From CBFHSD01 sp965658375 (lineage in GTDB: Bacteria > Bacteroidota > Bacteroidia > Flavobacteriales_G > Salibacteraceae): a stretch of DNA of 14,443 bases. Shown in pieces: positions 1 through 6,351 of this stretch. Position 1 is the stretch's first letter, and every line of letters starts with the position of its first letter. A program made the translations under genes and the position numbers. Location of the stretch: positions 1-14,443 of the forward strand of contig CBFHSD010000051.1 of assembly GCA_965658375.1 (NCBI GenBank), in the 5' to 3' direction. Under the pieces are notes generated by a model. That model was not told where the DNA came from, did no database searches, and saw only the letters and a program-made list of their open reading frames with translations.

Positions 1-625
1 CTTTATCAATCATTACCTCATGAATAGGAGATGCATGAAGACCGCGATCCAAAAGCTTATCAAATTCTTCGGGAGTATGAACAAATGAGGCTCCTGAACC
101 ACCCAACGTGTATGAAGGGCGAATTACCAAGGGGAACCCAAGGCGCTGTGCAATTTCTTTTCCTTGTAGAAAACTCTTTGCAGTATCTGAAGGCGCTGAA
201 CCAACACCAATCTCATCCATCAAAGCGCGGAAAGCTTCTCTATTTTCGGTGATTTCGATAGCTGCGATGTCTACTCCGATCATTTTTACACCAAACTCTT
301 CCCACAAGCCAGAGTCATCACATTCTATACACAGATTCAATGCTGTTTGCCCACCCATGGTTGGCAGTACGGCATCTATCTCGCGCTCTGTCAATATTTT
401 ACGAATCGAATCGACATTCAAAGGCAAAAGGTAAACGTGATCAGCCGTAACGGGATCCGTCATAATCGTAGCAGGGTTGCTATTGATAAGTGTTACCTCA
501 ATACCCTCTTCTTTAAGGGATCTAGCTGCTTGAGAACCTGAGTAATCAAATTCACATGCTTGACCAATGACAATAGGTCCACTGCCTATGATTAGTATCG
601 ATTTAATTGAATGATCTTTTGGCAT
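1..625 (-). CDS. carB: Carbamoyl phosphate synthase large chain, N-terminal fragment (cut by left window edge)
   Basis: This is the first 208 codons of CarB, starting at ATG 623-625 and running off the left edge. CarB is the synthetase subunit that makes carbamoyl phosphate from bicarbonate, ATP and ammonia supplied by CarA, for arginine and pyrimidine synthesis in the cytoplasm. The visible part covers the pre-ATP-grasp domain and the start of the first ATP-grasp domain. It shows the family signature GSGPIVIGQACEFDYSG (residues 14-30), NSNPATIMTD (48-57), PTMGGQTALN (88-97) and RPSYTLGGSG (169-178). The full family is about 1,070 residues, so roughly a fifth is here. A -7 box lies about 30 bp upstream, and the rpmH terminator separates the gene from rpmH, so it appears to be transcribed on its own. 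No carA is visible. The identification is secure. Confidence 0.97.
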   Translation of the reverse strand, partial: MPKDHSIKSILIIGSGPIVIGQACEFDYSGSQAARSLKEEGIEVTLINSNPATIMTDPVTADHVYLLPLNVDSIRKILTEREIDAVLPTMGGQTALNLCIECDDSGLWEEFGVKMIGVDIAAIEITENREAFRALMDEIGVGSAPSDTAKSFLQGKEIAQRLGFPLVIRPSYTLGGSGASFVHTPEEFDKLLDRGLHASPIHEVMIDK

Positions 626-654
626 ACCGATGCTATTTTTAAGTCGAATTTGCG

Positions 655-662
655 CAAAACTA
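655..662 (-). promoter_or_regulatory. Putative carB promoter, -7 box
   Basis: The minus strand reads TAGTTTTG, an exact match to the Bacteroidota -7 consensus TAnnTTTG, 29 bp upstream of the carB ATG. No convincing TTTG -33 element lies at the usual spacing, so this rests on the -7 box and its position between the rpmH terminator and carB. Confidence 0.45.
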
Positions 663-746
663 CGCTTTTAATTATGGAATTTTTTGGTGCTAAAAAGCAA
701 CAACCTAACACCTTTTGAACAATTTCTTAATAAGCTATGAGTGGGC

Positions 747-782
747 AAAAAAATACCCTGATAGTGAAACTATCAGGGTATT
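747..782 (-). terminator. Rho-independent terminator of rpmH
   Basis: A perfect 14-bp inverted repeat (arms 752-765 and 769-782, three-base loop) is followed in the minus direction by a run of T (747-753 on the plus strand is A7). It sits 19 bp past the rpmH stop codon and upstream of carB. It should therefore end the rpmH transcript and insulate carB. Confidence 0.9.
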
Positions 783-800
783 ATCAAAATTATCTTTGAA

Positions 801-959
801 TTAGCGTTTGTGACGACCTTCGCTCGATACACTTAATTTTTTTCTTCCTTTAGCTCTTCTGCGAGCTAACACTCCACGACCGTTTTTGCTGCTCATGCGC
901 TCACGAAAGCCGTGCTTATTCTTGCGTTTTCTTACGCTTGGTTGAAATGTCCGTTTCAT
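801..959 (-). CDS. rpmH: 50S ribosomal protein L34
   Basis: This 52-residue, strongly basic protein begins MKRTFQPSVRKRKNKHGF and continues with RM and GR blocks to a lysine/arginine-rich tail, the standard L34 pattern and length. L34 is a small component of the large ribosomal subunit that contacts 23S rRNA. The start is ATG 957-959. A well-matched promoter lies 38 bp upstream and a strong hairpin terminator lies just downstream, so it is a monocistronic unit. In many bacteria rpmH is followed by rnpA (the RNase P protein). Here the next gene in that direction is carB, so rnpA must be elsewhere. The gene is too short for many ORF callers, but its identity is unambiguous. Confidence 0.97.
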   Translation of the reverse strand: MKRTFQPSVRKRKNKHGFRERMSSKNGRGVLARRRAKGRKKLSVSSEGRHKR

Positions 960-996
960 TATATCTTATTGTAAATCCGTTCGTGAAATTGGAGCG

Positions 997-1026
997 CAAA
1001 TATACAACTTGAATCTGATGAGCAAA
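997..1026 (-). promoter_or_regulatory. rpmH promoter (Bacteroidota -33/-7 type)
   Basis: The minus strand carries TTTG (plus-strand 1023-1026), an 18-bp spacer and TATATTTG (997-1004). These match both elements of the Bacteroidota sigma-ABfr consensus (TTTG, about 19 bp, TAnnTTTG). Transcription would begin near 990 and give a leader of about 30 nt before the rpmH ATG. This is the best two-element promoter seen in the window, which fits a ribosomal protein gene. Confidence 0.7.
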
Positions 1027-1121
1027 GAATTTACCCACAAAAAGAAAGCAAGTTTCCGCTTTGCAACCTTTATCTTTTAAATGTCGTTACTCTTCTATGA
1101 CGAAAAAGTAGCTGCAAGGTA

Positions 1122-1129
1122 TACTTTTG
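1122..1129 (+). promoter_or_regulatory. Putative -7 box upstream of the ABC exporter
   Basis: TACTTTTG matches TAnnTTTG exactly and lies 15 bp before the GTG at 1145. It covers the alternative TTG codon at 1127. If it is a real promoter, transcription starts at about 1135, so that TTG cannot be translated from this transcript. No good -33 element is seen. Confidence 0.4.
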
Positions 1130-1144
1130 TGCAAAATTTCTCAC

Positions 1145-2947
1145 GTGAGGTCGAAAAAAACAAACAACGCTACAGACAAGCCAAAGCTAACCAAGAACTC
1201 TTGGAAACAAGCCGGTAAACTTCTCGCATATCTCGCTCCGTATAAATTCAAATTCGGACTGGGTTTATTCATTCTCGTGTTCACCAGTGTGCTTAGCATG
1301 CTCTTCCCTGCACTTTCTGGTAGCTTGGTAGACACAGGCTTAGGAAACGATTCTGAGTCTGCATTTAACCTCACCAACATCAACGACATTGCCTTGGCCC
1401 TGATGGTCATTTTTGGACTGCAAGCTGTATTGGGCTTCTTTAGAGTATATCTCTTTAATGATGTGACCGAAAAAGTGCTGAAGAAATTGAGACAAGACAC
1501 CTACGCCCACATCATCTCGCTCCCTATGTCTTTCTTTGATCAAAAGCGCGTGGGCGACTTGAACAGTAGAATCTCTGCTGATATTGCACAAATACAAGAA
1601 GCCGTAACTATTGCCCTGGCAGAATTCATCAGACAAATCATCATTATCGCGGTGAGCATTACCGCCTTGAGCATCTACTCTTGGAAATTGACCCTAACCA
1701 TGTTGGCATCACTTCCTGTAGTGATTATTGTAGCCATTATTATGGGAAAACGGGTAAAGAAACTCTCTAAAGCCACGCAAGACAAAGTATCTGATAGCAA
1801 CATTATTGTTGAAGAAACCTTTACCGGCATTCAAAGTGTGAAAGCTTTTGCGAATGAATTTTTCGAAATATCAAGGTACCAAGTGGCCACAGAAGACATC
1901 AGAAAACTGGCAATGAAAAATGCCATTGCACGCGGTTTACTATCAAGCTTTATTGTATTTGCCCTATTTGGCGCCATTGTTTTGGTAATATGGCAAGCGG
2001 CTAACCTGCTGCAAAACAACGAGCTTCAACCAGGAGAATTGATGTCTTTCTTACTCTATACCATCTTTGTGGGAGCCAGCATTGGTGGTATGGCCGACTT
2101 GTATGCGCGCATTCAAAAAGCGGTTGGTGCCACAGAAGATTTGATGAGCATTATGGACGAAGCTGAAGAGAAAGTAAACGTGACCCAAAACTTATCTAGA
2201 GATGCCGCATTTAAAGGAGCGGTTGAGTTTAAAAACATCGAATTCTCTTACCCCAGTAGACCAGACACCAAAGTATTGAAAGGCATTAGTTGGAATGCGA
2301 AAGAAGGCGAGAACGTAGCTTTAGTAGGCTCTTCGGGTTCTGGGAAAAGTACCACAGTGCAATTGTTAATGCGTTTCTATAACCCTGCAAATGGAAGCAT
2401 TCAAATAGATGGATTGCCCGTTGGAGAGTACGATTTGAGCAAGCTCCGCAATGAAATGGCCATTGTACCGCAAGAAGTAATTCTTTTTGGGGGAACCATT
2501 AAAGAAAACATTGCTTACGGGAACCCATCGGCAGGTATGGAAGAAATTATTGATGCCGCTAAAAAAGCCAATGCATACGACTTTATTCAAGGATTCCCTG
2601 ATGGTTTACAAACTGTAGTGGGCGAAAGAGGCATTCAGCTCTCTGGCGGGCAACGCCAAAGAATTGCCATTGCAAGAGCCGTATTGAAAGACCCCAAAAT
2701 TCTCATCTTAGATGAAGCCACCTCTTCTTTAGATAGCGAAAGTGAAAAGCTGGTGCAAGATGCTTTGGATAAACTGATGAAAGGCAGAACAAGCATTGTC
2801 ATCGCCCATAGACTTTCTACCATTAGAAATGCAGATAAGATTGTAGTACTAGAACAAGGAGAGATAAAAGAAGTGGGAACCCACCAAGAGTTAATGGAGG
2901 CCGAAGACGGTATTTACAAACGCCTTTCTAGCCTCCAATTGAATTAA
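1145..2947 (+). CDS. ABC exporter half-transporter (fused membrane and ATPase domains)
   Basis: The 600-residue product has the MsbA/multidrug-exporter layout: an N-terminal six-helix transmembrane domain (about residues 32-315) fused to a C-terminal ATPase. Visible ATPase motifs are the A-loop tyrosine (369), Walker A GSSGSGKST (395-403), Q-loop VPQE (441-444), signature LSGGQ (499-503), Walker B ILILDE (519-524) and the H-loop histidine (555), so the site is complete. Such proteins act as dimers in the inner membrane and export lipids, drugs or peptides; the substrate cannot be told from sequence. The reading frame can also start at TTG 1127, adding six residues, but that codon lies inside a likely -7 box, so GTG 1145 is preferred. 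The gene diverges from rpmH and ends one base from the convergent pseudogene. No partner half-transporter is adjacent, which suggests a homodimer. Confidence 0.9.
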   Translation: MRSKKTNNATDKPKLTKNSWKQAGKLLAYLAPYKFKFGLGLFILVFTSVLSMLFPALSGSLVDTGLGNDSESAFNLTNINDIALALMVIFGLQAVLGFFRVYLFNDVTEKVLKKLRQDTYAHIISLPMSFFDQKRVGDLNSRISADIAQIQEAVTIALAEFIRQIIIIAVSITALSIYSWKLTLTMLASLPVVIIVAIIMGKRVKKLSKATQDKVSDSNIIVEETFTGIQSVKAFANEFFEISRYQVATEDIRKLAMKNAIARGLLSSFIVFALFGAIVLVIWQAANLLQNNELQPGELMSFLLYTIFVGASIGGMADLYARIQKAVGATEDLMSIMDEAEEKVNVTQNLSRDAAFKGAVEFKNIEFSYPSRPDTKVLKGISWNAKEGENVALVGSSGSGKSTTVQLLMRFYNPANGSIQIDGLPVGEYDLSKLRNEMAIVPQEVILFGGTIKENIAYGNPSAGMEEIIDAAKKANAYDFIQGFPDGLQTVVGERGIQLSGGQRQRIAIARAVLKDPKILILDEATSSLDSESEKLVQDALDKLMKGRTSIVIAHRLSTIRNADKIVVLEQGEIKEVGTHQELMEAEDGIYKRLSSLQLN

Positions 2948-2948
2948 G

Positions 2949-3831
2949 TTACTCTTGATTCTTTGTAAAACCAAAACGCCTAGAGAGTTGGAAGATTATT
3001 CCGCCTCCTCTGCTGGTAGATGACCAATTGTATCTGGTAATCTCGTTATTGCTATTGTCAATGACATCAATAGTGTAGCCCTTTCTCTCAAACAATGGAT
3101 TGAATCCAAAATAACCGGTTGCACCTAAAGTGAACAGGTATTTCTCTTGCTCAGATAGAATATCTACCGAAAAACCCAAATTAATCTGGGCACTCACCGT
3201 TTCAAAATCGAAATCTTCAGCATGACCAAAAACAACATCTTGGGTTGGCGAAATAGGATGAGGTGTTTCATTAGGCCCAATATTGATTACCACCCAATAT
3301 TTTATCTTGTTTCAAAAATACGCCCGCACCGGCTTGCAGATATATTGGTGCTCTACCTCTAGAATTTAGATTAATCAAATAATTTAATCCCAATCTATAG
3401 GTGTATTCAAACTGGCCATCTGTAGAAGAGATCGAAGAGTAATTATTAATCCCCTCACTGAGAAAGTGGTAATTGAGCACATACATCACCCTACTTCCCG
3501 TCATGTCCAAACCTGCCTCGAACTCCACTAAAGCTTTATTGTTTTGAATAGGTAGACCTAAACAGATACCTGCCAATAAAGTGCCTTGAGGAAAATAGAA
3601 AGATCTATTATTAACGTTTACATAAGGGTTATCTACCTCATTATTGTTAAAAACAGAAAGTGGCCCGACTTTTCTTGGTGTTAAACTAACATCTGATTCA
3701 TTGTGCGCTGTAGTTGCATTGCCCTTTAACTCAAGTCTAGGCTTAATCTAAAAGCCTGATAAAAATTGACTAAAAACAACATTTGGCAGAAGAAAGCCAC
3801 CAATGATGAGGCACTTGTTAATGGTTTTCAT
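2949..3831 (-). pseudogene. Broken outer-membrane beta-barrel-like protein gene (amber stop plus frameshift)
   Basis: The start ATG at 3829-3831 opens a signal peptide, MKTINKCLIIGGFLLPNVVFSQ. After 27 codons the frame meets a TAG at 3748-3750. Reading through it, the same frame stays open for about 158 more codons and encodes strand-like segments such as SFYFPQGTLLAGICLGLPIQ and FEYTYRLGLNYLINLNSRG. It then stops at TAA 3271-3273. The rest continues in another frame (about 3293 down to 2949) with NLGFSVDILSEQEKYLFTLG and a C-terminal GGGIIFQLSRRFGF, again typical of a beta-barrel. The frame change must lie between 3274 and 3311 and equals one extra base (or two lost). Rejoined, it would be about 290 residues with alternating hydrophobic strands, as in outer-membrane proteins. 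No specific family is recognised. It follows rsmG by 20 bp. Flanking genes are intact, so this is probably real decay, although assembly error is possible. Confidence 0.8.
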
Positions 3832-3841
3832 GGCTTGAAAT

Positions 3842-3862
3842 TAGTTCATTTCTAGTGAACTA
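3842..3862 (-). other. Short inverted repeat over the rsmG stop codon
   Basis: A 7-bp inverted repeat (TAGTTCA at 3842-3848, TGAACTA at 3856-3862) surrounds the rsmG stop codon. On the minus strand it is followed by only ATTTC, not a T run, so it is a poor intrinsic terminator. It could be a weak 3'-end hairpin or chance. Confidence 0.25.
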
Positions 3863-4475
3863 TCAAGTGGGCTACTTTTTTGGTTTCAAAGAATGGCTCA
3901 TCAAAATAGTCTGATAAATCGTAGAGCTTGTAAGGTCTTCTTACCTCATCCAACTCTTCTTCCAAGTCGCCTCCTTTTAAGGCCAGAATGCCATTGTCAA
4001 TTTGGTTCCTGCCTTTGGTCTTTACTTTTTGACGCACCCAAGCTAAGAAGGGTTTCATGCGGGTTACTGCTCGGCTCACAACAAAATCAAATTGGCCTTT
4101 TACTTTTTCTGCCCTTTGTTGTTCTGCAGTAAGATTGTTTAACCCAAGGGCATCGGCCACTTCGTTGACCACCTTAATTTTTTTACCAATAGAATCTACC
4201 AAGTGAAACTGCACCTCTGGAAACAAAATGGCTAGAGGAATGCCAGGAAAACCACCTCCGGTTCCCACATCTAACACGCGGGTTCCCTTTTGAAAGGAAA
4301 CAACTTTTGCAATGGCCAATGAATGGAGTACATGGCGCTCGTACAATTCATCAATGTCTTTTCTTGAAATAACATTGATTTGATCGTTCCAGAACGTATA
4401 GAGTTCTTTGAGTTGGGCAAACTGATTGATTTGATGGTCTGTTAAGCCCGAGAAGTATTTTGTAATTATTTCCAT
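3852..4475 (-). CDS. rsmG: 16S rRNA (guanine(527)-N7)-methyltransferase RsmG
   Basis: The 207-residue protein matches the GidB/RsmG family in length and motifs. It has an N-terminal helical part with NVISRKDIDELYERHVLHSL (35-54). The S-adenosylmethionine-binding loop DVGTGGGFPGIPLAI lies at 69-83, with LVDSIGKKIKVV at 92-103 and SRAV at 134-137. RsmG methylates N7 of G527 in 16S rRNA in the cytoplasm, and its loss gives low-level streptomycin resistance in several bacteria. The ATG at 4473-4475 fits the family start. It lies directly after the T run of a terminator hairpin that ends the sigma-factor transcript. A -7 box at 4505-4512 would start transcription inside that hairpin and let rsmG be expressed separately. 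The ruined beta-barrel gene follows 20 bp downstream. Confidence 0.95.
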   Translation of the reverse strand: MEIITKYFSGLTDHQINQFAQLKELYTFWNDQINVISRKDIDELYERHVLHSLAIAKVVSFQKGTRVLDVGTGGGFPGIPLAILFPEVQFHLVDSIGKKIKVVNEVADALGLNNLTAEQQRAEKVKGQFDFVVSRAVTRMKPFLAWVRQKVKTKGRNQIDNGILALKGGDLEEELDEVRRPYKLYDLSDYFDEPFFETKKVAHLIVH

Positions 4476-4504
4476 AAAAAAAGCCCCGACTAATTATCGG
4501 GGCT
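4476..4504 (-). terminator. Terminator between the sigma-factor gene and rsmG
   Basis: An 8-bp GC-rich inverted repeat (AGCCCCGA at 4482-4489, TCGGGGCT at 4497-4504) with a seven-base loop is followed on the minus strand by seven T (4476-4482), giving a textbook intrinsic terminator. It lies 26 bp past the sigma-factor stop. Unusually, its T run is immediately followed by the rsmG ATG, so it also occupies the rsmG leader. Confidence 0.85.
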
Positions 4505-4512
4505 CAAATGTA
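4505..4512 (-). promoter_or_regulatory. Putative rsmG promoter, -7 box at the edge of the terminator
   Basis: The minus strand reads TACATTTG, an exact TAnnTTTG match, directly before the 5' arm of the terminator hairpin. The predicted start (about 4497-4500) falls inside that arm. RNA started here would lack most of the arm and could not form the terminator, while giving a leader of about 24 nt to the rsmG ATG. A TTTG lies upstream, but at 24 bp rather than the usual 19 bp. Confidence 0.45.
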
Positions 4513-4530
4513 TAATAGTCGAGGTTGTTT

Positions 4531-5124
4531 TTAATACAAACCTCTGTTGGGCGCCATCATTTGATGCAACATTCCTTTTGCTCTGTGCAATCGTGCTTTT
4601 ACGGTTCCAATAGGAATGGCTTGTAATTGTGCAATTTCTTCGTAGCTCAATTCATCGTAGTAGCGCAATTCTATAAGGCTTCTGTACATTTCTTTCAAGC
4701 GTTCTACATAATCGCGTACAATGGTGTTGCGCTCTTTTTTCTCTAATTGTTGGTCTGGCTCAGGCTCGTGCTGTTTTAGCTGAATTGCCGGCAGGTTATT
4801 GTCTGTTTCTGCGTATTGATCTATGCTGGTTGTTGCCAATTTTTTCTTGCGCATGTAATCAATTACATGATTCATGGTTACCCTTTTTAACCATGTGCTA
4901 AACTTATAATCTGGCTGGTATTTGTGTATTTGAGTAAAAGCTTTAGCAAGTGCTTCAATGCTTAAATCTTCTGCTAGATCTCTATTTCCAACTTTTGAAA
5001 TTACCTCTCTAAAAATAATGGGTTTGTATTTTTCCATGAGCTGGTTAAAAGCTCTTTGATCATTGTTCTTTGCCAATTCTACAAGTCCCTCATCACTTAA
5101 AACTTCGTTCTTTAAGTTTTTCAT
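4531..5124 (-). CDS. RNA polymerase sigma factor, sigma-70/ECF family
   Basis: The 197-residue protein has the two-domain ECF layout. Region 2 spans about residues 25-95 (LMEKYKPIIFREV, then NRDLAEDLSIEALAKAF and FSTWLKRVTMNHVIDYMRKK for core and -10 binding). A charged linker rich in E, P and Q (about 105-132) joins it to region 4 (about 140-190). Region 4 contains the helix-turn-helix YEEIAQLQAIPIGTVKARLHRAKG for -35 binding. It would direct RNA polymerase to a specific promoter set; which one cannot be told. The gene starts 26 bp after the glycosyltransferase stop with no terminator between, so the two are probably cotranscribed. A strong hairpin terminator follows. No anti-sigma gene is adjacent, unlike many ECF factors, so regulation may be transcriptional or by a distant partner. 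Confidence 0.9.
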   Translation of the reverse strand: MKNLKNEVLSDEGLVELAKNNDQRAFNQLMEKYKPIIFREVISKVGNRDLAEDLSIEALAKAFTQIHKYQPDYKFSTWLKRVTMNHVIDYMRKKKLATTSIDQYAETDNNLPAIQLKQHEPEPDQQLEKKERNTIVRDYVERLKEMYRSLIELRYYDELSYEEIAQLQAIPIGTVKARLHRAKGMLHQMMAPNRGLY

Positions 5125-5150
5125 ATTGCTTTCTGCTAGGTGAATTCTAA

Positions 5151-6269
5151 TTAAATACGCTTCCAGGCATTTGCCTTTTCAGCCACTCCACGCAGTACAA
5201 TAACAGGGTATAAAATCAGCAATAAAACTTCTACAATTGCGATCCAAAAAATCAATCCTTTTTGTCCTACTTTCCACAAGAAAACGCCAAATAATAGGTG
5301 TTGTATGAGGAATCGGATTCCGAAAAGAATTAAAACATCCTGCCAATGAACTGCTGTAACAAGGTTTGCAATTAGCACTCCAAACAACAGGTATTGACTT
5401 AATGACAGACTTCCTAACAGAATTTTATGAATCAAGCGGTACTTTTTGGCAGTTGTAAAGTGTCTTTGCTTTTGTCTAAGCCAATCTGTCCATTTTCTTT
5501 TTGGTTCAGAAAGGGTAATCGCCTCATGGCAAAAGACTCCTTTGGTGTTTTTTCTATTGGCCACTTCGTTTACGAACAAATCATCATCTCCAGATTTAAG
5601 ATGGTAATGAGAAGCAAAGCCCTTATTATCAAAAAATAAATCGCTGTGGTAAGCCATGTTTCTGCCAACGCCCATGTATGGCAATCCAGACTTAGCAAAA
5701 GACATGTACTGCAATGCAATAGCAGCCGCCTCTGTTCTAATCAAACGATTCAAGAATCCCTTTCCTCTCTCATAAAGGCCTATTCCTAAAATCATTGGTC
5801 TAGCTTCTACAGCTAAAGCCATTTCTCTCAACCAATACTCAGTTTGTGGGTAACAGTCTGCATCTATAAAAACCAAGTGTTCATATTTGGCAGATTTAAC
5901 CCCAAGCGTTAGCGCATACTTTTTCCCACCTAAAAAATCACTAGATTCTCTTAATTGAGTGAACCTGAAGTTCGGATACACCTTTTGAAAATCAAGCAAA
6001 ACATCAAGGGTATCGTCATAAGAACAATCATCAACTACAATGACCTCAAATTCTACGGCTTTTTGAGCCATTACTTTGGGAATGAACTTTCTAAGTCTTT
6101 TTGCTTCATCTCTAGCGGCAATAATCACAGAAACCTTAGGAGGATGATGCCCAATAAACTTGTGCTTAGAAAACACAAAACGGGCTACCATTGCCAACCA
6201 ATACAGCAATTGAAAGGCAATAACACCTACAAAAGACCAGTAGAGAATATCTTGGAGCGAAACATTCAT
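5151..6269 (-). CDS. Membrane-anchored family 2 glycosyltransferase
   Basis: The 372-residue protein has an N-terminal membrane helix (about 10-33) and a GT-A catalytic domain (about 45-270). Two or three further helices lie near 285-358. Catalytic-type motifs are VSVIIAARDEAKRL (46-59), VIVVDDCSYDDT (76-87), the metal-binding DAD at 136-138, GDDD at 227-230 (probable base region) and QKQRH at 266-270, resembling the QxxRW motif of processive enzymes. It would transfer a sugar from a nucleotide donor on the cytoplasmic face of the inner membrane, to a lipid or a growing polysaccharide. Donor and acceptor are not predictable. It is divergent from tgt, with a likely -7 box just upstream, and probably heads an operon with the sigma-factor gene. 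No other polysaccharide genes are nearby. Confidence 0.88.
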   Translation of the reverse strand: MNVSLQDILYWSFVGVIAFQLLYWLAMVARFVFSKHKFIGHHPPKVSVIIAARDEAKRLRKFIPKVMAQKAVEFEVIVVDDCSYDDTLDVLLDFQKVYPNFRFTQLRESSDFLGGKKYALTLGVKSAKYEHLVFIDADCYPQTEYWLREMALAVEARPMILGIGLYERGKGFLNRLIRTEAAAIALQYMSFAKSGLPYMGVGRNMAYHSDLFFDNKGFASHYHLKSGDDDLFVNEVANRKNTKGVFCHEAITLSEPKRKWTDWLRQKQRHFTTAKKYRLIHKILLGSLSLSQYLLFGVLIANLVTAVHWQDVLILFGIRFLIQHLLFGVFLWKVGQKGLIFWIAIVEVLLLILYPVIVLRGVAEKANAWKRI

Positions 6270-6280
6270 ATTGAGTGCGT

Positions 6281-6288
6281 CAAATTTA
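6281..6288 (-). promoter_or_regulatory. Putative promoter of the glycosyltransferase gene, -7 box
   Basis: The minus strand reads TAAATTTG, an exact TAnnTTTG match, ending 11 bp upstream of the glycosyltransferase ATG. This would give a very short leader. No clear -33 element is visible. Confidence 0.4.
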
Positions 6289-6320
6289 AAACGAACCTTA
6301 AACCATGGAACCTTGAGTTC

Positions 6321-6328
6321 TATCTTTG
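6321..6328 (+). promoter_or_regulatory. Putative tgt promoter, -7 box
   Basis: TATCTTTG matches TAnnTTTG exactly, 23 bp before the tgt ATG at 6352, and would start transcription near 6334. With the minus-strand box at 6281-6288 it makes the 82-bp gap a compact divergent promoter region. The -33 element is weak. Confidence 0.45.
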
Positions 6329-6351
6329 CCGCTTAAGTTTTGCACAAGGAA

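Noticed and set aside
31..541. Three plus-strand reading frames across the left end
   Set aside because: They are antisense shadows of carB, whose protein sequence on the minus strand is unmistakable.
3274..3311. Programmed ribosomal frameshift joining the two halves of the beta-barrel gene
   Set aside because: No clear slippery heptamer with a downstream structure is present, the needed shift is +1, and the upstream amber codon already breaks the gene.
3288..3315. Duplication of AATATTGGG as the cause of the frameshift
   Set aside because: The two copies on the minus strand are 17 bases apart. A 17-base insertion would give the wrong frame offset compared with the one extra base (or two lost) that the protein frames require.
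3748..3750. Readthrough or pyrrolysine/other recoding of the TAG in the beta-barrel gene
   Set aside because: No recoding element or supporting gene is visible, and the same gene also has a frameshift, so ordinary gene decay is simpler.
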